In this document: positions 19,567 through 28,562 of the stretch, piece after piece | Layout of the letters: the number at the start of each line of letters is the position of its first letter | Position numbering within the stretch: the stretch's first letter is position 1 | From: Bacillus sp. DTU_2020_1000418_1_SI_GHA_SEK_038 | GTDB lineage: Bacteria > Bacillota > Bacilli > Bacillales > Cytobacillaceae | Assembly (NCBI RefSeq): GCF_032341175.1 | Contig: NZ_CP135435.1 | Span: forward strand, 2,294,001 to 2,358,000 | Direction: 5' to 3' | DNA: 64,000 nucleotides | Notes under the pieces: model-generated | What the model was told of the DNA's origin: nothing | Databases searched by the model: none | Seen by the model: the letters and a program-made list of their open reading frames with translations, nothing else | Made by a program: the position numbers and the translations under genes

Positions 19567-19733
19567 TTTTTACAGATTTTCACTGAAAATGATGAAAATA
19601 AAGCACTTTTGTCGAATCATGATGTTTTATGATGAAAAATTGTTAAGGTAAAATATTTGATAATTAAAGGATTCACTCTGCCATTCGTTTAATTTAAAGA
19701 TAAACACAAAATAAGACTAGAGGAATGGTTCTT

Positions 19734-20972
19734 TTGAAGGAATTTATTGCAGAACTGCTTTTTCATTTTTTTATTATGATGATTATCCCACTTGTGAATA
19801 TCATTTTATCTCGTCAAAGCAGAAATAATAAAATTAATTTTACCTTTTTTCTCACTATTTGCCTTTCACTTTTAATATCATCGCTTTTTCCGGTTCGAAT
19901 TACTGATGGACTAGAATTCGATTTAAAATTCATCCCTATTTTTATAGCCTTTTATTATATTGGTCCAAGATGGGGGTTAATGGCCATTGGCATCCTGCTT
20001 GGAATAACCCTATTTGTTGATATAACTAAATTAATTCCTAACATAATCAATTATTTCTTTATGACGATCTTATTTTTTATTGTTTATAAACATTACATAA
20101 GGAAAAGATTATTATTCAAGCTTTTAGCAGGAGTCATTTTTTATTTATTCATTTTTACAACACGGACGATATATCTAATGCAAACCGGAGCTATGGGAGA
20201 TTTTCCTCACCTCGTTTGGTTTTCTATCGTTTCCATAATTACATTATCTACAACCATTTATTTAATCGAAATGAATAAGCTCCAGCTATTAATGATGGAG
20301 CAGCTGAAAAAGGCAGATAAATTAAATGCTATTAGCCAGCTTGCGGCATCCATTGCACATGAAATTAGAAATCCGATGACAACTATTCGCGGCTTCTTAC
20401 AACTAATGAAAAACGAAAAAAATATTACTGCAAGTCAAGGGATGTTTATATCCCTATCTTTAGAAGAATTGGATAGGACTAATCAAATTATCAATGATTT
20501 TCTTTCTCTTGCACGTCCTATAAGTGAATTTACGGAAACGATTCCTTTATCGAATATCATGTTAGATATTTCCGATTTTATGAAACCATATGCTGTCATG
20601 TCCAACGTAAAAATGAACATTCATTTGGAGGATAATTTATATATTGCAGGAAATGTGAATGAATGCAAGCAATTATTCATTAATCTCATTAAAAACGGAA
20701 TTGAGGCTATGCCTGATGGAGGGAATTTAGAAATAAACGGTTATCAGCGAAATGACATGGCAATCATTGAAATTAAGGATAATGGTGTCGGTTTTTCTGC
20801 TATTCAATTAAATCAGCTCGGACAACCTTATTATTCTACTAAAACAAAGGGAACCGGGCTTGGATTAATGATATCCTTTGATATCATCAAGCGATTGAAA
20901 GGCGATTATAATATAGAAAGTATTGAAAATAAAGGCACCATTTTTACAATCACTTTTCCTGTGAAAATGTAG
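19734..20972 (+). CDS. KinB-like sensor histidine kinase
   Basis: About 412 residues. The TTG at 19734 sits 8 bases after AGAGGA, so it is preferred to the ATG at 19725, which overlaps that site. The first ~190 residues form about six membrane segments of the 5TM-LYT type. A dimerisation domain follows with the phosphorylated His in IAHEIRNPMTTIRGFLQLM, then the ATPase domain: N box LINLIKNGIEAM, G1 IKDNGVGF, and G2 TKGTGLGL. This is the architecture of B. subtilis KinB, which feeds the sporulation phosphorelay, and no response regulator gene is adjacent, as is usual for phosphorelay kinases. That role is inference. Confidence 0.85.
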   Translation: MKEFIAELLFHFFIMMIIPLVNIILSRQSRNNKINFTFFLTICLSLLISSLFPVRITDGLEFDLKFIPIFIAFYYIGPRWGLMAIGILLGITLFVDITKLIPNIINYFFMTILFFIVYKHYIRKRLLFKLLAGVIFYLFIFTTRTIYLMQTGAMGDFPHLVWFSIVSIITLSTTIYLIEMNKLQLLMMEQLKKADKLNAISQLAASIAHEIRNPMTTIRGFLQLMKNEKNITASQGMFISLSLEELDRTNQIINDFLSLARPISEFTETIPLSNIMLDISDFMKPYAVMSNVKMNIHLEDNLYIAGNVNECKQLFINLIKNGIEAMPDGGNLEINGYQRNDMAIIEIKDNGVGFSAIQLNQLGQPYYSTKTKGTGLGLMISFDIIKRLKGDYNIESIENKGTIFTITFPVKM

Positions 20973-21110
20973 GAGAAAAAGTTGGAAATCACGACAACTT
21001 TCGCTATCATCGGCAAATTGTGCTATTTTCTGACGGCACAACTCAGGAAATGTCTGAATTTGCGCTTTCCCAAGAAATATTTATTGAATATTTCGTCATC
21101 ATTTACTGGT

Positions 21111-21152
21111 TAAAAAAGGAGGAAAGGTTACGACCCTTTTCCTCCTTTTTTT
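21111..21152 (+). terminator. Terminator downstream of the kinase gene
   Basis: AAAAAAGGAGGAAAGG and CCCTTTTCCTCCTTTTTTT form a stem of about 15 bp with a 6-base loop and a long T-run. It lies 139 bases after the kinase stop; the bases between hold no gene I can support. Confidence 0.88.
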
Positions 21153-21201
21153 ATTATTGAGAAATGTGACTTTGATTTGCATCTTATTTTTATTTAACTC
21201 A

Positions 21202-21285
21202 TATACTATTGTCAAGGCCGTCCACCTCTTCTTATTCGCTTCGTTGCGGGACTAACCAGATCGGAATGTGGGCGGTCTTTTTATT
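21202..21285 (+). ncRNA. Candidate short structured RNA ending in an intrinsic terminator
   Basis: The ends GGCCGTCCAC (21216-21225) and GTGGGCGGTC (21268-21277) pair over all 10 positions (two wobbles), with two A-T pairs outside, and TTTTTATT follows. A TATACT box at 21202-21207 would start transcription at about 21214, exactly at the base of the stem. No clear -35 box is present. It could equally be the relic of a terminator, so this is a weak call. Confidence 0.3.
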
Positions 21286-21480
21286 GGCGGACTCTGGTTC
21301 CGTTATTATTGAAAATAATCCGATATTGAGCATTTATCGGACACTCGTTCCTTTATTTAACGAAAAACCGTCAATATCCTCTTGTTTTTTTCAAATAAAA
21401 GATTGTGTGCCCTTTAACCCCAAAAATACTCATGTATTTATGCAAATAAGGGATTCTGTGTCCTCTAAAAAGTCCACATC
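21286..21480. repeat. Cluster of four degenerate ~22-bp repeats
   Basis: Two units read GGACnCTnGTTCCnTTATT (near 21290 and 21340) and two read the opposite way as AAATAAnnGATTnTGTGyCC (near 21397 and 21443). They share the consensus AATAAnGGAnnnnGTGTCC with a cluster at 42.6 kb. The 538-base gap 20973-21510 otherwise holds only the terminator and candidate RNA listed; an open frame across it is not supported. Confidence 0.5.
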
Positions 21481-21510
21481 ACTCAAACCATTTGACAATC
21501 AGTTATCTTT

Positions 21511-22584
21511 TTATTTCCTATGCATTTTAAATTCTAAGAAAAGATCATTGTAGTAGGCCAGCATTCTTTTTCCAAGGTTTTCGTAAACCTCAAGCTTCGC
21601 TGTCATTTCTTCATCCGGGTAAAAGCGCTCGTCACTAATGACTTCTTCATCCATAAATTCGAGTGCCCCTTTATTAGGCGTAGAATACCCAACATATTCT
21701 GTATTTTGCGCAGCAACTTCAGGATCAAGAATAAAATTAATAAATTTATGTGCTGCTTCTGGATTTTTTGAAGTCTTTGGAATGATCATATTGTCAAACC
21801 AGAGATTGGAGCCTTCCTCTGGCACAACATACTCAACATCTTCATTTTCCCACATAATTTCTTGCGCTACTCCGGACCAGACAAGGCCAATACCTGCTTC
21901 GCCATTTTCTAACAACATCCGAATTTCGTCCCCTACGATCGCTTTAATATTCGGTGTTAACAAATCAAGCTTTTCTTTCGCTTCAATAAGGTGTTTTTCA
22001 TCTGTATCATTTAAAGAATAGCCTAAGCTATTTAAGCCCATTCCCATCACTTCACGGGCACCATCAATAATTAATATTTGATTTTTGAACTTTGGATCCC
22101 ATAAATCATCCCAGCTAGTTATATCTATATCACCTAGCATCTTTTTATTATACGCGATTCCAACTGTTCCCCAAAAGTAAGGGATGGAATATTTATTTCC
22201 TGGATCGAATGGTAAATCCATAAATCGAGAATCGATATATTGAAGGTTCGGCACTTTTGAATGATCAATCGGGATAAGCAAATTTTCCTGCCTCATTTTA
22301 TCAATTGCATACTCAGACGGAACAGCAATATCGTAAGAGGTTCCCCCCTGTTCAATTTTTGTCAACATGGCTTCATTCGAATCAAACGTTTCATAGATGA
22401 CCTTTATCCCGGTTTCTTCTTCAAATCGTTTAATGAGATCCTGGTCGATATAATCTCCCCAGTTAAATATCGTCAAAGTATTTCCACTTGAATACCCTTG
22501 AGCAGAATTCAGTTTATTGACAAGCAGAATTAAACCGATTGAAACGATGATTACAGCAGCTAAGGCACGGACAAGCTGTTTCAT
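21511..22584 (-). CDS. potD: Spermidine/putrescine ABC transporter substrate-binding protein PotD
   Basis: 357 residues of the PotD/PotF family, which captures polyamines outside the membrane. The mature part begins LTIFNWGDYIDQDLIKRFEEETGIKVIYETFDSNEAMLTKI, and GTVGIAYNKK, LNSLGYSLN and WSGVAQEIMWEN are typical pocket segments. The N-terminus has one hydrophobic stretch (LAAVIIVSIGLILLV) but no lipobox cysteine, so unlike most Gram-positive binding proteins it is probably held by an uncleaved signal anchor. Last gene of potABCD; its ATG overlaps the potC stop by ATGA. Confidence 0.93.
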   Translation of the reverse strand: MKQLVRALAAVIIVSIGLILLVNKLNSAQGYSSGNTLTIFNWGDYIDQDLIKRFEEETGIKVIYETFDSNEAMLTKIEQGGTSYDIAVPSEYAIDKMRQENLLIPIDHSKVPNLQYIDSRFMDLPFDPGNKYSIPYFWGTVGIAYNKKMLGDIDITSWDDLWDPKFKNQILIIDGAREVMGMGLNSLGYSLNDTDEKHLIEAKEKLDLLTPNIKAIVGDEIRMLLENGEAGIGLVWSGVAQEIMWENEDVEYVVPEEGSNLWFDNMIIPKTSKNPEAAHKFINFILDPEVAAQNTEYVGYSTPNKGALEFMDEEVISDERFYPDEEMTAKLEVYENLGKRMLAYYNDLFLEFKMHRK

Positions 22585-23381
22585 TTCTTAACCCCCATTC
22601 CAGCTGGACGATTGCGCTTCGTGATAAAGTAATAACCAATTACGAGCAGCATCGTGAAAATAAACAGTAAAGTAGATAGGGCATTAATATTTAATGAAAC
22701 TCCACGTCTTGCAAGTGAATAGATTTCAACAGACAATGTTGTAAAACCATTTCCTGTTACAAAAAACGTAACGGCAAAATCATCTAGAGAATACGTTAAA
22801 GCCATGAAAAATCCTGCAAAAATACCAGGTGTGATAAAAGGCAGAATCACCTTTGTCAGTACATCCCATCTGCTTGCACCTAAGTCAAGAGCTGCATAAA
22901 TCATCGATGTACTCATCTCTTCAATTTTTGGCAGCACCATGATTACTACTATCGGTACACTAAAGGCAATATGGGCAAATAGTACAGAAACAAACCCTAA
23001 TTTGATGCCAATAATAGTAAACAATATTAAAAATGACGCTCCGATAATTACATCTGGGCTGACAATAAGAACATTATTGAGAGAAAGAAGTGTGTTTTTT
23101 ACTCTTCTTCTTCTGGCATAATAAATGGCAAGTGCACCGGCAACTCCTAGAATCGTAGAGATCGCAGCTGATAAAAGGGCAATAATCACTGTATTTAACA
23201 CGATAATTAGAAGCCTAGTATCCCCGAATAGCTCGCGATACCAATCAAGGGTGAATCCTTCAAACTGATACATATTTCCGCCACTATTAAATGAATAAAA
23301 CATTAAGTAAAAAATTGGAGCATACAGAATTAGAAATACAATGGCCAAATAGATTGATGAAAGCTTTGTTTTTTTCCTCAT
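22581..23381 (-). CDS. potC: Spermidine/putrescine ABC transporter permease PotC
   Basis: 266 residues, about six membrane segments. The EAA loop that contacts PotA is visible as AALDLGASRWDVLTKVILPFITPGI. FNSGGNMYQFEGFTLDWY after the first segment and SLDDFAVTFFVTG are typical of PotC. It overlaps potB upstream and potD downstream by four bases each (ATGA), showing tight coupling in the operon. Confidence 0.93.
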   Translation of the reverse strand: MRKKTKLSSIYLAIVFLILYAPIFYLMFYSFNSGGNMYQFEGFTLDWYRELFGDTRLLIIVLNTVIIALLSAAISTILGVAGALAIYYARRRRVKNTLLSLNNVLIVSPDVIIGASFLILFTIIGIKLGFVSVLFAHIAFSVPIVVIMVLPKIEEMSTSMIYAALDLGASRWDVLTKVILPFITPGIFAGFFMALTYSLDDFAVTFFVTGNGFTTLSVEIYSLARRGVSLNINALSTLLFIFTMLLVIGYYFITKRNRPAGMGVKK

Positions 23382-24181
23382 AGGATCCCCCTCTTTCTTC
23401 TACCGGTAAGTACCATAATGAGTACCATGGCAATAATTAGGAAGACAGCTATCGTTGAGCCCATTCCCCAGTCTTGAGTGACGAGGAAATGCTGTTCGAT
23501 GGCTGTTCCGAGGGTGATAACACGGTTACCAGCAATTAGTCTAGTAAGCATAAACAATGAAAGTGCAGGAATGAACACGACTTGGCATCCTGACTTTACT
23601 CCATCCAGTGTTAAAGGGAAAATAACACGGGTAAAAGTTGTCCATGGTGAAGCGCCCAAATCATTCGATGCATCGACTAGAGATGGGTTTAATTCATCTA
23701 GCGCATTAAAGATCGGCAAGATCATAAATGGCAGAAAGATATAAACAGAAACAAAGATAAAGCTGAAATCCGTAAATAGAAGCTGCTTGCTGCCAACCCC
23801 CATTACTTCAAGGAAACTATTAGCCGCACCATATGTACCAAAGATACCGATAAACGCATAAGCTTTTAACAATAAATTAATCCACGAAGGAAGAATAATT
23901 AATAATAGCCATAGCTGCTTATGCCTAGTTTTTGTTAGCAAATAGGCTGTTGGATAAGCAATAATAAAGGCGAAAAATGTAATTAAAAACGCATACCAAA
24001 AGGAACTAAATGTCATTTTCAGATAGACAGGCGTAAAGAACTTTTTGTAATTATCAAAAGTAAATTGCCCTTCAATATCAAAAAACGAATAGTATACGAC
24101 GAGAAGAATGGGTGTGACGACAAATAGTAGAATCCAAATAACATAAGGGATTAAATATAGATTACGAGAGTTAGTTTTCAT
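23378..24181 (-). CDS. potB: Spermidine/putrescine ABC transporter permease PotB
   Basis: About 267 residues from the ATG at 24181, chosen because AAGAGGGAAGCT precedes it; an ATG five codons earlier has a weaker site. Six membrane segments with the EAA loop [26 protein letters not shown]. The partner of PotC in the polyamine channel. It overlaps the end of potA by 11 bases. Confidence 0.93.
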   Translation of the reverse strand: MKTNSRNLYLIPYVIWILLFVVTPILLVVYYSFFDIEGQFTFDNYKKFFTPVYLKMTFSSFWYAFLITFFAFIIAYPTAYLLTKTRHKQLWLLLIILPSWINLLLKAYAFIGIFGTYGAANSFLEVMGVGSKQLLFTDFSFIFVSVYIFLPFMILPIFNALDELNPSLVDASNDLGASPWTTFTRVIFPLTLDGVKSGCQVVFIPALSLFMLTRLIAGNRVITLGTAIEQHFLVTQDWGMGSTIAVFLIIAMVLIMVLTGRRKRGIL

Positions 24182-25277
24182 AGCTTCCCTCTTCATATGC
24201 TTCTAAACGTTTGTCGAATTCTTCTTCGGTTTCTCCATGTCTCATGACGTGAATGGCCTCAGGATCAAAGTACAGCCCTATTTCTTCTCCTACCATTGCC
24301 TTTTTCGTTGAATGAACAAGCCATTCATTTCCATCCTGGTCATAGCAGCTAATCTCATAATGAACACCGCGGAAAAGCTGAGTGTCTACCTTCACTCTTA
24401 GTTTTCCTGAATCCAGCTTAGTTATTTCTAAATCTTCAGGACGGATAACAATATCAACGGCTTCATTCGGATTTAGTCCACCATCCACACAATCAAAGAT
24501 CTTCCCGGCAAACTGGACAGAAAAGTCTTTAATCATCGTCCCTGGTACAATATTCGATTCACCAATGAAATCAGCAACAAATCGGTTAATCGGTTCATCA
24601 TATATATCAGTTGGCGTTCCACTCTGTTCGATTTTTCCGTTATTCAAAACAAAAATCTCGTCAGACATCGCCAGAGCTTCTTCCTGGTCATGGGTAACAA
24701 AGATAAACGTAATGCCTAATCGGCGCTGCAGCTCACGAAGCTCGTACTGCATTTCTGTACGAAGTTTTAAATCTAGAGCTGATAAAGGCTCGTCAAGCAG
24801 AATCACTTCCGGTTCATTGACAATGGCTCTTGCGATGGCAACACGCTGGCGCTGCCCGCCCGACATCTCTCTAATTTCACGATTTTCATAGCCTTCAAGA
24901 TTTACAAAGCGCAGTGCTTCCTTTACTTTACGGTCTACTTCATTATTTTTCATTTTTTTGATTCTCAAGCCAAATGCTACATTCTCAAAAACATTTAAAT
25001 GCGGAAATAACGCATAGTCCTGAAATACAGTGTTAACTTGGCGTTTATTTGCAGGCACTTCGTTGACTAATTTTTCATTAATAAATACTTTCCCTGATGA
25101 AGGCTCAATAAAACCGGCAATCAGCCGTAATATAGTTGTTTTTCCACAGCCTGATGGGCCGAGAAGAGTATAGAATTTGCCTCTCTCAATCTCAAAGCTT
25201 ACCTCTTTCAAAACAGGAGGATCATCATCATATTGTTTTGTTACATTCTCAAAGCGGATAATAGTGTTGTTCGTCAT
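24171..25277 (-). CDS. potA: Spermidine/putrescine ABC transporter ATPase PotA
   Basis: 368 residues; the ATG at 25277 follows AGAAGGAGAT, while the longer upstream frame has no ribosome site. Walker A is GPSGCGKTT, the signature is [14 protein letters not shown], Walker B is [12 protein letters not shown], and the switch His is in [10 protein letters not shown]. The C-terminal ~110 residues form the TOBE regulatory domain seen in PotA/MalK types. First gene of potABCD. A PuuR-like regulator, often found first in Bacillus pot operons, is not present here. Confidence 0.93.
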   Translation of the reverse strand: MTNNTIIRFENVTKQYDDDPPVLKEVSFEIERGKFYTLLGPSGCGKTTILRLIAGFIEPSSGKVFINEKLVNEVPANKRQVNTVFQDYALFPHLNVFENVAFGLRIKKMKNNEVDRKVKEALRFVNLEGYENREIREMSGGQRQRVAIARAIVNEPEVILLDEPLSALDLKLRTEMQYELRELQRRLGITFIFVTHDQEEALAMSDEIFVLNNGKIEQSGTPTDIYDEPINRFVADFIGESNIVPGTMIKDFSVQFAGKIFDCVDGGLNPNEAVDIVIRPEDLEITKLDSGKLRVKVDTQLFRGVHYEISCYDQDGNEWLVHSTKKAMVGEEIGLYFDPEAIHVMRHGETEEEFDKRLEAYEEGSYEN

Positions 25278-25447
25278 TTTATCTCCTTCTAATAAAAAAA
25301 TTTCAATAAACATTTGCGCGGTTTTTATCGAAAAAAATCGAATAATTAGATATAGACATCAAACGTTATAATACCATATTCCTACCATTGGTGGAGATGT
25401 TTTTAGAAAATATTGTATGCTGAATAACAGTTGTCAAAGAAAGTCTT

Positions 25448-25474
25448 CCTGCACATAGATTATCTATGTGCAGG
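25448..25474 (-). terminator. Hairpin after the metallophosphatase gene
   Basis: CCTGCACATAGAT and ATCTATGTGCAGG form a perfect stem. The T-run behind it on the minus strand is weak (interrupted), so its terminator function is probable but not certain. Confidence 0.6.
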
Positions 25475-25485
25475 CGATGAGCATT

Positions 25486-26613
25486 CTATTTACTAGTTTC
25501 AAAAAACTTTTGGATTTCAAGATGTATATACTCCAATACCTTCACAATCTTGTCATCCTCATTTACTAGTGGAAGGCTCTTTCCTTTTATAGTCTGGAAC
25601 ACTGGTTTTACCATTGATTGACTGCTATTAACTAACCAATTTCCATTCATCTTCGTTAATTCTAGGTCAATAATACCAAGATGATTTCCCCAATAGCCAG
25701 CTTGTACAGCCGGGACCCCATTAATGGTTCCAGTTTCATCTTTTACACTGTAGAGGTTCTTCCAAGGGAAAATTAGATGGGTATGACCGTATAAAATAGC
25801 ATCGATCCCTTCTACTTCACTTAAAAAATATACAGAATTCCCCTCTTTCTCCTTTAAACCTTTGTCAGGATTTAATCCAACATGTGCAAGTGCGATTATG
25901 ATGTCTGCACCCATCTTTTTCATGATAGGTACAAAATGCTCAGCCGTATCCTGGATATTTTTTATCTTTAATTTACCTTGAAAATACTTCTTGTCCCATT
26001 CGGCTGCAATTGGGGTAAGAAAGCCGATAACACCAACTTTTAATTTTTGTTTATTTCCGTTAGTATCAATAAAGTTTCTATCTAAGATCAAAAACGGATT
26101 GAAATAATTAAGATCATCGCCATCGTATTGATTTTGATCATCTATATAAATATTGGCATTTACGTATGGGAACTTGGCTCCTTGCAAGCTTTTATGCAAA
26201 AAGTCTAATCCATGATTGAATTCATGATTTCCTACTGTTGCCGCATCATAATTAAGTCCATTCATCGCTTTGAATACAGGATGAAAATAATGATCGTCCA
26301 TATAGTTGGTTTTATCCACATATTCGTCTAGAGCACTTCCTACAAGTACATCACCTACATCAAAAAGCAGTGAATTAATTTCCTCTTCACGCGCTTGCTT
26401 GATAAGTGATGCAGTTTTGGCTAATCCGAATTCTAGATTCGGTTTATTTTTCTTATAATTAAAACCTAACATATGTGAATGCAAATCCGTTGTTTCTAAA
26501 ATTCGAAGCCGCAAGCTAGATTCCATGATCTCTTTGGCGTCTGTCCGATTTAAGACAATGAGCAAAAGGCTGATGATCAGTATGACTGGAATGATCACTT
26601 TTATTCTTTTCAT
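25486..26613 (-). CDS. CpdB/5'-nucleotidase-type metallophosphatase lacking the C-terminal domain
   Basis: 375 residues from the ATG at 26613 (AGTAAGGGGTG upstream). A single N-terminal membrane segment is followed by a calcineurin-like metallophosphatase domain: ILETTDLHSHMLGFNY, FDVGDVLVGS, GNHEFNHG, ALAHVGLNPD and GHTH. The order and the start LRILETTDLHSHM are those of 2',3'-cyclic-nucleotide phosphodiesterase/5'-nucleotidase (CpdB, YfkN). Family members normally continue with a C-terminal substrate-recognition domain, bringing them above 600 residues; here the frame ends at FFETSK and a hairpin follows, so this is a single-domain form. Substrate is not predictable. Confidence 0.82.
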   Translation of the reverse strand: MKRIKVIIPVILIISLLLIVLNRTDAKEIMESSLRLRILETTDLHSHMLGFNYKKNKPNLEFGLAKTASLIKQAREEEINSLLFDVGDVLVGSALDEYVDKTNYMDDHYFHPVFKAMNGLNYDAATVGNHEFNHGLDFLHKSLQGAKFPYVNANIYIDDQNQYDGDDLNYFNPFLILDRNFIDTNGNKQKLKVGVIGFLTPIAAEWDKKYFQGKLKIKNIQDTAEHFVPIMKKMGADIIIALAHVGLNPDKGLKEKEGNSVYFLSEVEGIDAILYGHTHLIFPWKNLYSVKDETGTINGVPAVQAGYWGNHLGIIDLELTKMNGNWLVNSSQSMVKPVFQTIKGKSLPLVNEDDKIVKVLEYIHLEIQKFFETSK

Positions 26614-26747
26614 CCAAACACCCCTTACTATATGTTTTCTTATTTTCTCTAATTTAGGTGATAATAATCGGATTTTAGCGAAATAGTTTATGCTTCCGTA
26701 ATTATGAATAATTGGGCACATGACTTAAGGTTCATATTATTGCACGT

Positions 26748-26782
26748 ATAAAAAAAGATGATAGAATACGCTCTATCATCTT
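26748..26782 (-). terminator. Terminator of the SDR gene
   Basis: AAGATGATAGA and TCTATCATCTT form an 11-bp perfect stem; on the minus strand it is followed by TTTTTTTATA. Confidence 0.88.
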
Positions 26783-26789
26783 GATACGG

Positions 26790-27632
26790 TTACTTATTTA
26801 AGATTTTAATAAAAGCCTTTTCCCAAAATGTCCATTTGAACATATTCCTCATAAGTAAGCTCTGCTTAACACCTTTGCCAATTGGGTATCTTAGCTCAGG
26901 CTGATGATTCTCAGCTATCTTAGTTATCTTCCTAGCTACCTCTCTTGGATCACCGAACGAATCTGATCCATTTTCAATATACTGCTGAATTTGACGCATA
27001 TAATGATAGTAGGGAGATTCTTCATGAAGTGATCTTTCAGTTATATGCTTCCCGCTTGACCAAATATTTGTCTTATATGATCCTGCTTCGATCAGAACAA
27101 CTTTGACGCCAAAAGGCTTCATTTCAAGCCTGAGGCATTCACTCCACCCTTCTAGAGCGTGTTTGGAAGAGACATAGGGAGACATCCCGGGGAATCCCAT
27201 TCTCCCGCTGATGCTGCTCATATTAATGATTGTACCTTTTCCTTGGCTGCGCATTAGGGGCAAAAAGCTTTGAGTAACGGCAATAGCGCCAAAGAAATTT
27301 GTCTCAAATTGCTTTCTGTACTCATCAATAGGAATCTCTTCAACAAAGCCTGCACTTGCATATCCGGCATTATTGAATAGTAAATCAATCCGGCCAATTT
27401 TTTCCACATATTGTTTCAAATTTTCAATGGATGGCTGAGATGTAACATCGAGCTGGGAAACGGTAATATTTCCTTTAACTCTATTTAATCTTGCCTCTGA
27501 TAAAAGCGTTTCACTTTTATTCGTATCCCTCATGGTCGCTATAACATCGTAATTTTTCTTAGCGAGCTCGATAGCTGTCAGAAGCCCAAAGCCGCTTGAT
27601 GCTCCTGTAATAACGGCGATTTTTCTATTCAA
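26790..27632 (-). CDS. Short-chain dehydrogenase/reductase
   Basis: 280 residues from the TTG at 27632, preceded by AAAGGAG; the longer frame upstream runs into the M50B gene and lacks a start site. Classical SDR motifs: TGASSGFG (NAD(P) binding), NNAG, catalytic Ser in MSSISGRMG and YVSSKHALEGW (Tyr and Lys). The C-terminal part is long, as in SDRs acting on retinol- or steroid-like and lipid substrates, but the substrate is unknown. It follows the M50B gene by 38 bases and may be co-transcribed. Confidence 0.88.
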   Translation of the reverse strand: MNRKIAVITGASSGFGLLTAIELAKKNYDVIATMRDTNKSETLLSEARLNRVKGNITVSQLDVTSQPSIENLKQYVEKIGRIDLLFNNAGYASAGFVEEIPIDEYRKQFETNFFGAIAVTQSFLPLMRSQGKGTIINMSSISGRMGFPGMSPYVSSKHALEGWSECLRLEMKPFGVKVVLIEAGSYKTNIWSSGKHITERSLHEESPYYHYMRQIQQYIENGSDSFGDPREVARKITKIAENHQPELRYPIGKGVKQSLLMRNMFKWTFWEKAFIKILNK

Positions 27633-27670
27633 ATGTTGACTCCTTTCCAGAAGATATGGTTGATTTGTAT

Positions 27671-28354
27671 TTATTTGTCGATGCGGTAAATACCCTTCTT
27701 TAACCCTGCAACCAAGAAGGATATCGATTGAGCAAAAAAGAATAATCCCCATAATTGAGCAGGAATAAACATAGTTGTATTTGCTAAACCTGTAGCGTCC
27801 CCTGCTGCATTCGGCTGAATAAAGCTAAGCATGAGGATCGTAAAGGAAGATGTTAGTGATTCTACTAAAAGGATACTAGCTATAATCAATAAACAATTTT
27901 GTACAAATGATACGGAACCTTTATATAATAACAGAATAAATAATGCGCCAAAGGAAATAAGCCAAAATACACCATAAACATTTCTAACCCAAAGCACCAG
28001 GTTTAAGCCAACAAATAGTAGCAAAATAATAATAAGTGGTTTATATTGTTTTCTGCTAATGAACCAAAAGGATAAATATGCGATAAATGATGAAAAAACA
28101 TATCCGGCTATCCCGGTAAAAAAACTTCCAAACCAGTTCGTATGACTTGTATAAGTTACCCCTTCTGTATTCATAAATAACGAGATTGTATGAACCTTGC
28201 CGCCTAATAGGGCTATAATTGCGTGGCCAGATTCATGGATTAATGTATTAATCATACGTATATAGCTGCCAACGAACGGGATATTTGTTAGAATAATAGC
28301 TATTACAATAAACAAACTGAATTTCCAAGTGATATTTTGCTTTAGTAAACTCAA
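27671..28354 (-). CDS. M50B-like membrane metalloprotease family protein
   Basis: 227 residues with about seven membrane segments. INTLIHESGHAIIALLGGKVHTISLF carries the zinc motif HExxH typical of the M50B-like family (PF13398). Members are site-2-protease relatives found singly in Firmicutes; no anti-sigma factor gene lies nearby to suggest a substrate. Upstream lies a 166-base gap shared with the divergent AI-2E transporter gene. Confidence 0.78.
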   Translation of the reverse strand: MSLLKQNITWKFSLFIVIAIILTNIPFVGSYIRMINTLIHESGHAIIALLGGKVHTISLFMNTEGVTYTSHTNWFGSFFTGIAGYVFSSFIAYLSFWFISRKQYKPLIIILLLFVGLNLVLWVRNVYGVFWLISFGALFILLLYKGSVSFVQNCLLIIASILLVESLTSSFTILMLSFIQPNAAGDATGLANTTMFIPAQLWGLFFFAQSISFLVAGLKKGIYRIDK

Positions 28355-28562
28355 TACTGATTCTCCTCTTTTTAGACATAAAAATGACCAAGTATCATTT
28401 TATTATATGATGCTTCCACTAAAGGTTTCAATTTCTGCCAATCAGGGAATTAATAATTTTAAATAAAATCATTATGAATATATATAAAAATATTATAAAA
28501 TAAAAATAGTAAGTAATCATATGGGTTTTTACATCCATGGCACGGGAGGAATTATTCGTATA

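Noticed and set aside
21209..21553. A 114-residue open frame on the plus strand
   Set aside because: It runs through the candidate RNA, the degenerate repeats and into the end of potD; it has no ribosome site and an unnatural composition.
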